This document shows positions 56,754 through 64,000 of a stretch of DNA of 64,000 nt, one piece after another. Position 1 is the stretch's first letter; each line of letters begins with the position of its first letter. Location of the stretch: assembly GCA_963752325.1 (NCBI GenBank), contig CAVVXU010000010.1, forward strand, positions 620,001 through 684,000, given 5' to 3'. The DNA is from CAVTJL01 sp963752325 (GTDB lineage: Bacteria; Pseudomonadota; Alphaproteobacteria; Geminicoccales; Geminicoccaceae). The translations under genes were made by a program, and so were the position numbers. Under the pieces are notes generated by a model, which saw only the letters and a list, made by a program, of their open reading frames with translations, was not told the DNA's origin and did no database searches.

Positions 56754-57379
56754 CGACGAGGTTTTTGCGACTTCTCGCCCTCGCCGCGGCCCTCGGGCTC
56801 GGCGCCTGCGCCGGCACCCCGCCCTCGCACTTTTTTCTGCTGGGCCCGCCTGCGGACGAGGCGGCACAGGCCCCATCGGTGGCCGCCCCGCAGCCGGCAA
56901 AGCCTGGCGCGCCGCTCCTGTTCGTCGATCCGGTGGTCGTGGCCGCCTATGCCGACCGCTCGCAGATGGTGACGCGCCAGGCCGACGGGCAGGTGGGCTT
57001 CGCCGAGTTCCAGGTGTGGGCGGAGCCGATCGGCAACCTCGTCACCACGACGCTGGTCGACGATATCGGCCTGAGGCTCGGCCCCGACCGGGTGATGGCG
57101 ACCCCTGGCCGCCTCGACTTCGACGCCCCCTATCGCCTCACCGTCGACGTGCTGCGCTTCGACGTCGATGCGGACAACCAGGCCGTCGTGGACGCGCGCT
57201 GGACCCTGCTCCGCAGCCCCGACGGACGGCTCGTCACGACGCGGCGGGAGCAGGTGGCCCAGCCCGTCGCCGACCCGATGTCCTATCCCGCACGCGTGGC
57301 GGCCTTCCGCCGTGCCATCGACGCGCTTTCGGGCAGCATCGCCGGGGCGATCCAGGCCGGGGGCCCGGCCGGCAAGTGA
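56750..57379 (+). CDS. PqiC-type (ABC_trans_aux) lipoprotein
   Basis: An outer-membrane-type lipoprotein of 209 residues. The lipobox is LALAAALGLGAC, with the modified Cys at about residue 20. SHFFLLGPPADEAAQ, then LLFVDPVVVAAYADRSQMVT and FAEFQVWAEPIGNLVTTTLV match the PqiC/YmbA family, and YRLTVDVLRFDVDADNQAVV and RAIDALSGSIAGAIQ end it. In E. coli PqiC sits in the outer membrane and binds PqiB, finishing a path for lipids across the periplasm. The gene overlaps the MCE-protein gene by ATGA, which supports this link. A PqiA-type membrane gene is missing. Confidence 0.88.
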   Translation: MTTRFLRLLALAAALGLGACAGTPPSHFFLLGPPADEAAQAPSVAAPQPAKPGAPLLFVDPVVVAAYADRSQMVTRQADGQVGFAEFQVWAEPIGNLVTTTLVDDIGLRLGPDRVMATPGRLDFDAPYRLTVDVLRFDVDADNQAVVDARWTLLRSPDGRLVTTRREQVAQPVADPMSYPARVAAFRRAIDALSGSIAGAIQAGGPAGK

Positions 57380-57574
57380 GGGGCAGCGGCCCGCCGCGCC
57401 GCACGACGGAACGGCAGATCGGAGCCGGACAGCCTTTTTTTTTCATCTCCTCGACGGCGCCGCCGGGACCGGACGAATGGAACTCGCGCCGATCGTCGCT
57501 CGTTGGCAGGCCGAGCAGGTGGCTTGCCACGGGCCGGCTGCCGGGCTCGAGACCAGACGATCGGAGGAAAGCAT

Positions 57575-58128
57575 ATGCAAGCGACCGACAGGCGGCCGCC
57601 GATGCGCAAGAGCGACGAGGCAGACCCAAAAACCCCTCGAGATGGCGCGGGAGCAGGGCGAGGCTTTCGGGCGCACGCTCGCCTACATGACCGGCGAGGT
57701 GGCCGACGACGGCGCCGAGCAGCACGCCGGCGACTATCTCGTCGGGTTCGCCGTCGAGGAGGCCGAGGGCATGTACGATGGGCGGCGACGAGCTCGTGTG
57801 GCATGAGCCGAGCGACGAGAACGTGCATGTCGAGGTGCCGTGTGCGACGCCGCCGACGGCCGGTTCATCCCCGGCGCCGAGGTGACGTCACGCTGAGACC
57901 GGCGACGGCGAGGATGTCGGCACGCACCGCAGCCCTGCTGTGGCATCCGCTGCTCTACCACTACGGCCGCAACTGGCAGGTGCCCGGCGACGGCGAGTAC
58001 AGGCTGAGCGTGCGCATCGATCCGCCGCGGTTCTGCGCCACGACAAGATCAACGGGCGCCGTTTCTCCGAGCCCGTCGAGGTCGAGTTCCCCGGGGTGAG
58101 CATCAAGACCGGCCGGAAGATCAGCTAG
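57575..58128 (+). pseudogene. P19/Tp34-like periplasmic metal-binding protein, several frameshifts
   Basis: Pieces of one protein of about 184 codons appear in three frames. ATG 57575 (after GGAGGAAA) opens it. MAREQGEAFGRTLAYMTGEV and GDYLVGFAVEEAEGMYD lie in the next phase. ELVWHEPSDENVHVEV, DAADGRFIPGAEVT and LWHPLLYHYGRNWQVPGDGE, then SVRIDPPRF and FSEPVEVEFPGVSIKTG, follow. HxxxxxHYG, a P-G-x-G-x-Y strand and the final EVEF resemble the P19/Tp34 family, which binds iron or copper in the periplasm. No signal peptide is clear. At least four shifts in 550 bases suggest true decay. The assignment is tentative. Confidence 0.45.
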
Positions 58129-58368
58129 GGGAGCCTCTGCCGAGGGTCCCGGCTCGGGAGGTCGCCGCTGGTCTCTGCGGGATCGGCCCGAGAGGCCCGA
58201 TCCGGGCCGGTGGCTGCCCGACGAGGTGCGGCGGCATCCGGCGCAAGAAAGGCTGAAAGGCGGCCACCCACACGAGCGCCGGTGCGACAAGCATCGCCTA
58301 GCCTGCCTGGGCCTCGTCGTGGAAGGTCTGGACGACCGGGCGGATGACGCGGATGGCAGGCGCTGCGC

Positions 58369-60188
58369 TCAAGGGCCCGTTCGCTCGCGGTCGGCGAGCG
58401 CCGCGCGCAGCACGAGGCCGGCGCGGGTGAGATTGCCGCGGCGATCGATCAGGCCGCGGCGCACATGGTAGCCGCGGTCGATGTCCATGAAGGTGTCGAG
58501 AAAAAGCCGCAGGCCCGGCCCGGGCGGCGGGATCGCGAGCAGGCGCTCGACGAGGGCGACAGGCCCGTCCGCGTCGGCCGCGTCCGCCGACATGTCCTCG
58601 GCGGCCCAGACGATGTGCAGGACCACACCGACGCCATGGGCGGCGGCGAAGCGCTCGAGCCCGGCGATCAGCACCGCGCTCACGGCCTCCGCGCGCGCCC
58701 GGAAGACGAGCCCGGGGCGGCTGACGCCTCCGGGAGATCGCCCGGGCCAGCGCCGCGGCGGCGGCCGGATCATCCACCGACTGGCCGACATCGATACGGT
58801 TCTTGCCACGCCACGCCGCGTCCGACGTGGCACCGGCCGGGCGCAGCTCGTTCAGGACGACGGCGATGCGCGCGCTCGCGGCACGGTCGGCGACGGCGGC
58901 GGCACGGTCGAGCAGGTCGCCGCGCAGGCCGATGAGCTCGAGCGTGTCGAGCGCCTCGGGTGCGGCACGCAGCGCCGCCTCGAGCCGGGCGTCGGGCGCG
59001 CTCGCCGCGAACGCCGTGAAGCGCATGCCCTGCCTGCCCAGATCCGCCATCCGCGCACGCGTCGCCGGCTCCTCCAGATCCTCGAGGGGCACCCGGACAT
59101 GGCGGAGGCCGAGGTCGAGCAGCGCCTGGACCGGGTAGTCGTCGCGCACCCGCTTACGCGCGAAGGCGTCGGTCGGGGGATTGAACGGGAAGGCTACGGT
59201 CTCGGCCCAGGGATGGCGGAGATCGACCCCGAAGGGTGCCGTGGCACCCGCCGCGACATGCCCGGCACGACCACCCTGCCCGGCTGTTCGGCATAGTCGC
59301 GCAGGCGCAGGAACCGCGCGACATGGCCCTTTGCGTGCACGTCGACCAGAAAGAAGCCGAGCTTCTCGGGGTCCTCCCGGCCGTGCTCGGCGAGCGGGGC
59401 GACGCGGAACAGCTCGGCGAAGTCGCGCCGGACGAAGGCGTGCGACGGGACGCCGTAGAAGGCGGTGGGGCCGATCCGGTTGAGGAAGAGATTGTGGACG
59501 TGGCCGGTGAGCACCGCTTCGACCGCGAAGCGCTCGAGGAGCCCGAGCAGGCGACCGCGCAACGGCTCGTCGACATTGTCGTAGTGGCCCGGCTCGTCCG
59601 GGGCGGTGAGGAAGAGCGGGTAGTGGGTGGCGACCAGCAGCCGCCGCCCCTCGGCCCCGGCGAGGCTGGCCTCGAGCCATGCGAGGAGCCCGGCGTCGGC
59701 CACGGGGTCGGCATTCATGGAGGGCGAAATTCGAGCAGCACGAGCCGGCAGCCGGCGTGATCGACGACCTTGCGCGCCGGACCGGCGACCCTGGTGTAGC
59801 GCTTCAGCCAGTCGGGCCGCACCGCGGCGGCCGGCATCATCGGGTTCGGCTTGTCGCCGATGTCGTGATTGCCAGGCGTGACGTGCAGCGGGCAGCCGAG
59901 CCCCCCGAGCAGGGCCAGCGCCTCGTCCCAGGCGGCGGCGGCGCTGGCCAGCTCCGGCAGCGGGTGAACGATGTCGCCCAGATGCAGCGCGAAGGCGGGG
60001 CGGAGCGCCCGCACCGCGGCCACGGTCAGGCGCAGCCGCCTGTTCGAGCGCGGCTCGTCGGCCCGTGGCGGCTCGACATGGCTGTCGGCGATCACGGCAA
60101 AGCTGAAGAGGCGGGGACCCGGATCGTCATGATGACTTAAGGGCTGCGACGCTCCTCGGGATGGACTCCCGAGCCCTAGCAACAGCAT
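58369..60188 (-). pseudogene. Metallophosphoesterase with long C-terminal domain, three frameshifts
   Basis: About 606 codons. The N-terminal third has the whole calcineurin-type metal site: SFAVIADSHVEPP (D-x-H), ALHLGDIVHPLP (GD), HVTPGNHDIGDKPNP (GNHD), then, after a shift near 59725, LLVATHYPLF (His) and EAVLTGHVHNLFLN (GHxH). After another shift near 59255 comes a second domain (GVDLRHPWAETVAFPFNPPT, then ALLDLGLRHVRVPLEDLEE and DTLELIGLRGDLLDRAAAV) that looks like a TIM barrel, ending in the third frame past 58740 (VGVVLHIVWAAEDMS to the stop). Two shifts are lost bases, one is a gain. ATG 60188 has GGGAGG just upstream; a later start is possible. A two-domain enzyme of unknown substrate. 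Confidence 0.7.
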
Positions 60189-60304
60189 CGCCTCCCTGGC
60201 AACCCGACCCTGGCCGAGGGCCCAGAGCTGACGGTCTGTCGCCTCGTCGTCGCCGGCGCGTGGGCCATACTCGTCACGGCGCGCCGGCAAGAGGCGCGCC
60301 TCGA

Positions 60305-61342
60305 TCAAAGATCGGCCCCGATGGCGTCGGCGAGGCGGGCGTAGCCCTCGCGCTCGAGCAGGGCGTCGAGGTCGCGAAGGAGGCGCCGGACCAGCCCCGG
60401 CCCGTCATAGACGAAAGCCGTGTAGAGCTGGACCGCGGTGGCGCCGGCCCTGATCTTCGCCAGCACATCCTCGGCCGTGGCGATGCCGCCGGCGCCGATC
60501 AGCGGGAGGCGGCCGCCGACGTGACGGGCGAGGCTTCTCAGGCGGCCGGTCGAGGGCTCGAGGAGCGGCCGGCCGCTGAGGCCGCCGGTCTCGGCCGCGT
60601 GTGCGGAGCGCAGACCGGGTGGGCGGGCGATCGTGGTGTTGCCCATGATGAGGCCGTCGACGCCGCTCTCGACCGCCACGCCCGCGATCGCCTCGAGCTC
60701 CCCGTCCTCGAGATCGGGCGCCAGCTTCACGAGCAGCGGCTTCTTGTCGGTCGTTGCGGCCAGCCGGCGGCATTCGGCGACGAGGGCCTGCGTGAGCTCG
60801 CGCAGTCGCTCCGCCTTCTGCAAGCCTCTCAGGCCCGGCGTGTTGGGCGAGGAGATGTTGACCGTCACGTAGTCCGCAAGCGGATAGAGCCTCCTCAGCC
60901 CCAGCGCATAGTCGCCGACCGGGTCGGTGCTGTCCTTGTTGATGCCGATATTGGCGCCGACGATCGAGCCCTGCGGTCGCGGCACCGCGAGCCGCGCTGC
61001 CGCGACCTCGAGCCCGGCATTGTTGAAGCCCATGCGGTTGATCAGCGCCGCATCCTCGGTCAGACGGAACAGACGCGGCTTCTCGTTGCCCGCCTGCGGC
61101 CGGGGCGTGACGGTGCCGACCTCGACGAAGGAAAAACCGAGGCGGTGCAGGCCCTTGATCGACTGCGCGTCCTTGGAGAAGCCGGCAGCGAGGCCGATCG
61201 GGTGCGCGAGCCCGAGGCCGGCGAGGTCGACGGCCAGCCGGGGCGGGGCCTCGGGCCGCGAGAACGGATAAACGTCCAAAAAGACGTGGGCGACGCTGTG
61301 CGCCGTCTCGGGCGGCAGCAGCCGGAGCAGGCGGGCGGGCAT
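60305..61342 (-). CDS. pyrD: Dihydroorotate dehydrogenase, class 2 (quinone-dependent)
   Basis: Fourth step of pyrimidine synthesis: oxidises dihydroorotate to orotate and reduces membrane quinone. 345 residues. The short amphipathic start (LLRLLPPETAHSVAHVFLDV) docks on the inner membrane. PIGLAAGFSKDAQSIKGLHR, VGTVTPRPQAGNEKPRLFRL and NRMGFNNAGLE bind FMN and substrate. VNISSPNTPGLRGLQ holds the catalytic Ser of class 2 (class 1 has Cys), and LPLIGAGGIATAEDVLAKIR with GATAVQLYTAFVYDGP closes the FMN site. It ends 26 bases before the cysQ stop, on the same strand after it, so it is probably the second gene of a pair. Confidence 0.96.
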   Translation of the reverse strand: MPARLLRLLPPETAHSVAHVFLDVYPFSRPEAPPRLAVDLAGLGLAHPIGLAAGFSKDAQSIKGLHRLGFSFVEVGTVTPRPQAGNEKPRLFRLTEDAALINRMGFNNAGLEVAAARLAVPRPQGSIVGANIGINKDSTDPVGDYALGLRRLYPLADYVTVNISSPNTPGLRGLQKAERLRELTQALVAECRRLAATTDKKPLLVKLAPDLEDGELEAIAGVAVESGVDGLIMGNTTIARPPGLRSAHAAETGGLSGRPLLEPSTGRLRSLARHVGGRLPLIGAGGIATAEDVLAKIRAGATAVQLYTAFVYDGPGLVRRLLRDLDALLEREGYARLADAIGADL

Positions 61343-61368
61343 CGCGTCGGCCTGAAGCCCCCCTGCTC

Positions 61369-62130
<762 letters not shown>

Positions 62131-62407
62131 GGGCGGCTTCCTCGGCGGCAGGTCCAAAGCGTCCCAGGCTCTAGAGAAGCCTGTCAGCCGAGGCAAGCGG
62201 GCGGTCCAGAACGCGCCGGCCGCTCGCGGCCGCGCGGGTCTCGGGGAACGGTCACCCGCGCAGGCCTTTATCCAATCGGCCGTGGATGTCTTGGATGGTG
62301 GCGGCCTGCGGCGTGATGGCCCTTTGGGTCGTCAGGCTGGGAATGAATAGCCGATCTGCCGGGCAGAGGGACCGACCGAGCCCGGCAGTGCCGCAAGGAG
62401 GAGAGCC

Positions 62408-62731
62408 ATGCCGCTCGACCGGAGCTGGATCGGCAAGATGACGGTGGTGGTCCTGGCCGGCGCCGCGGCCGGCCCGGCGGACAGCCCCATACCCGGCCTC
62501 GTGCTCGGCGCGCCTGCCGCCGACGGGCGCCTCGTCGAGGCCTATGTGCTGGGACTGCGGCGCCCCGCCAGCATCGTGCGCGGCGTGATCGTGGCGCTGG
62601 GGCAACGCACCGGCAGGACCTCAGGAACGGTCGTCGTGACGGTCGCAGGCTGGCAGCCGCCCGCTGCGTCCACCATCGTCGAGTGGCTGGCCCGGGCGGA
62701 GCTGCCGGTGGGCTCGATCATGACGACGTGA
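62408..62731 (+). CDS. Small hypothetical protein
   Basis: A 107-residue protein of unknown function. A very good ribosome site (AAGGAGGAG) lies 5 bases before ATG 62408, which makes expression likely. Short hydrophobic strands alternate with Gly/Ala/Pro turns (TVVVLAGAAAGPADS, IPGLVLGAPAADG, AYVLGLRRPASIVRGVIVAL, TVVVTVAGWQPPAA), so it is probably a small beta-rich soluble protein with no signal or clear membrane helix. No motif is recognised. Confidence 0.6.
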   Translation: MPLDRSWIGKMTVVVLAGAAAGPADSPIPGLVLGAPAADGRLVEAYVLGLRRPASIVRGVIVALGQRTGRTSGTVVVTVAGWQPPAASTIVEWLARAELPVGSIMTT

Positions 62732-62796
62732 GTGGGGTCGGATCGGAGGGCGGCTGGGCAGTCCGGCGGAGGCGCTCCGGCCGATCCATGCGCCAT

Positions 62797-63081
62797 TCAG
62801 CCCTCGGACGGCTCGTTCTGCAATGCCTCCGCCGGCAGTCCCAGAAGGTGACGCCTGTAGGCCCGGCGCCCTAGAAGCGTGACGACCAGTGGCGGCCCCA
62901 GCGTGGTCGCCAGGATGATGGCGAAGTCGGCGGCGATGAGTCCGGATGGCGACAGGTCAATATCGGTGGTCATGACCCTGGCGAGCAGAAGGACGATCAT
63001 GAACCCGACGAGCGCGCCCAACACCGCAGCAACCCGTGCTGCGTGATGATACCGCTCGCGGACGAGCCAGGCAGTGCCCAT
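62797..63081 (-). CDS. Small membrane protein with two helices
   Basis: A 94-residue protein. Helix one is AAVLGALVGFMIVLLLARVM (about residues 18-37), helix two ADFAIILATTLGPPLVVTLL (about 51-70), with basic ends (RERYHHAAR before, GRRAYRRHLLG after), so both ends are probably cytosolic. ATG 63081 is the most likely start. Family not recognised; convergent with the small gene at 62408. Confidence 0.55.
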   Translation of the reverse strand: MGTAWLVRERYHHAARVAAVLGALVGFMIVLLLARVMTTDIDLSPSGLIAADFAIILATTLGPPLVVTLLGRRAYRRHLLGLPAEALQNEPSEG

Positions 63082-63443
63082 CCGGCGTTCCTCCACACAT
63101 TGATCGTCGACGTGGTCTTTTCGCTTGGCGCAAGCAATAATATCCAATCTCGCGGAAGGCGACGATGCTTGTCCACCTAAAAATTTCGACCCGCTCACGA
63201 CGAGCATGGAGGCGTCGCGCGTCGAGCTGGGCGGCGCGATGCGTGCGTGGCGTCTCGGGAAAGGCGGTTCCTCGGGACGCGCGACGTCGAGTGGAAGGCC
63301 GATCCGCGCTCGCGCCGGCGCAACCTTCCGCAGCGCCGGATCTTGACCAGATGTCCGGGCGTCTCAGCTCCGATGAGTGGCGAGGCACGCCCCGAGGGCC
63401 CCACGCCCCCGGACACGCGCACGCCTGAGCAAGGAGGAACGGC
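63082..63443. other. Region without a recognisable gene
   Basis: The stretch 63100-63190 is AT-richer than its surroundings (CAATAATATCC, then CCTAAAAATTTC) and could hold promoters for the membrane protein on one side. The rest has short open frames without support. Only the last 20 bases (GGAGG before ATG 63444) are clearly part of the osmC gene. Confidence 0.5.
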
Positions 63444-63875
63444 ATGAAGATCAAGAGGACAGGGTCGGCCAGCTGGAGCGGCGGGCTCAAGGACGGCCGC
63501 GGCAGCATCTCGACCGAGAGCGGGGCGCTCAAGGAGCATCCCTACGGCTTTGCCAGCCGCTTCGAGGGCCAGCGCGGCACCAATCCCGAGGAGCTGATCG
63601 GCGCTGCCCATGCCGGCTGCTTCACGATGGCGCTCTCGAACATCCTGGGCGAGGCCAAGCTCACCGCGGAGAAGATGGACACCACCGCCGCGGTGACGCT
63701 CGAGCAGGTCGAGGGCGGCTTTGCCATCACGGCCGTGCATCTGACGCTCAAGGCCAAGATTCCCGGCGCCGACCAGAAGACCTTCGAGGAGCTGACCGCC
63801 AAGGCAAAGGCGGGCTGCCCGGTCTCGAAGCTCTTCAAGGCCGAGATCACGCTGGACGCCACGCTCGTCGGCTGA
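63444..63875 (+). CDS. OsmC-family peroxiredoxin
   Basis: Thiol peroxidase of 143 residues that reduces organic hydroperoxides, as a tight dimer in the cytosol. The two catalytic Cys are in AHAGCFTMALS (about residue 59) and AGCPVSKLF (about 127). The Arg of YGFASRFEG and Glu of NPEELIGA complete the active site. TGSASWSGGLKDGRGSISTE at the start and VHLTLKAKIPG in the middle match OsmC proper, more than Ohr. ATG 63444 has AAGGAGGAA upstream, one of the best ribosome sites in the window. A hairpin follows its stop. Confidence 0.95.
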   Translation: MKIKRTGSASWSGGLKDGRGSISTESGALKEHPYGFASRFEGQRGTNPEELIGAAHAGCFTMALSNILGEAKLTAEKMDTTAAVTLEQVEGGFAITAVHLTLKAKIPGADQKTFEELTAKAKAGCPVSKLFKAEITLDATLVG

Positions 63876-63881
63876 GCATCC

Positions 63882-63921
63882 GCCCGCCCGCCGCCTGCCG
63901 TTCCGAAAGGCGCGGGCGGGC
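63882..63921 (+). terminator. Hairpin after osmC, possible terminator
   Basis: GCCCGCCCGC (63882-63891) pairs perfectly with GCGGGCGGGC (63912-63921), with a further short GCCT/AGGC pair inside. It starts 6 bases after the osmC stop. No T run follows, so it may act only as a 3' end stabiliser. Confidence 0.45.
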
Positions 63922-64000
63922 CCCGGCTCATGGGATGCTTGTGACCGGCGCCGCCGGCGGCTAGGACGCCCGGAAGCATCCATCGCAGCAAGCTGGGGGC

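Overview
The window is high-GC DNA, roughly two thirds G+C by eye. Its genes point to an alphaproteobacterium, plausibly of the Rhodospirillales type: a bacterial NDUFS4-type complex I subunit, a NodI/NodJ-type exporter, ParE, a class 2 PyrD, 2-aminoethylphosphonate-type transport genes and a serralysin-type protease. The genus cannot be read from the sequence. Housekeeping genes are mixed with many metabolic and regulatory genes. No phage, transposase, CRISPR array or rRNA was seen. The one RNA gene is tRNA-Arg(UCU).

Layout. 1-2.5 kb: the end of glnA, a strong terminator, then a second glutamine-synthetase-like gene that has lost its metal ligands. 2.7-8.4 kb: a broken P-loop kinase, a secreted nucleoside hydrolase, a beta-carbonic anhydrase, an acyl-CoA thioesterase, parE and a small broken gene. 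8.6-14.3 kb: a much-broken membrane protein, a large secreted protein of unknown function, and a DUF1275 membrane protein lying between two related copies of the 3' end of an unknown gene. 14.5-20.6 kb: HAD phosphatase, alpha/beta hydrolase, isochorismatase-type hydrolase, then DEAD-box helicase / Lrp-ligand-domain protein / Nudix hydrolase packed together, an ArsR-SRPBCC pair with a perfect palindromic operator, and clpP. 20.7-30.3 kb: carboxyl methyltransferase, katE, a two-subunit Tat-exported FAD dehydrogenase, a TetR/NmrA divergent pair sharing an operator, NDUFS4-like protein and a NodIJ-type exporter. 30.4-32.6 kb: tRNA-Arg, then two gene-poor, lower-GC stretches around an AbrB-type protein with an AT-hook tail. 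32.6-43.4 kb: PhyH dioxygenase, arfB, serralysin-type protease, a membrane pentapeptide-repeat protein, a GMC oxidoreductase, AraC regulator, TPR protein and MFS transporter. 43.4-47.3 kb: a four-gene 2-aminoethylphosphonate-type ABC transporter. 47.5-58 kb: DUF6151/HxlR divergent pair, methyltransferases, GFA protein, sulfotransferase, APH-type kinase, TfoX-N protein, ACC deaminase, and an MCE/PqiC pair. 58-64 kb: metallophosphoesterase, pyrD, cysQ, small unknown proteins and OsmC.

Many genes here (about fifteen) are split by single-base frame changes with conserved sequence on both sides. Extra bases are more common than missing ones. This looks more like sequence or assembly error than decay, but a few loci (the 2.7 kb kinase, the 9 kb membrane gene, the 57.6 kb P19-like gene) may be true pseudogenes. 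These genes are given with type pseudogene and the place of each shift.

Genes that probably work together: glnA with its paralogue; the ArsR-SRPBCC operon; TetR controlling the NmrA-type oxidoreductase; the Fe-S-type GMC dehydrogenase with its small subunit; the NodIJ-type ATPase and permease; the phosphonate transporter; and the MCE protein with its PqiC-type lipoprotein.
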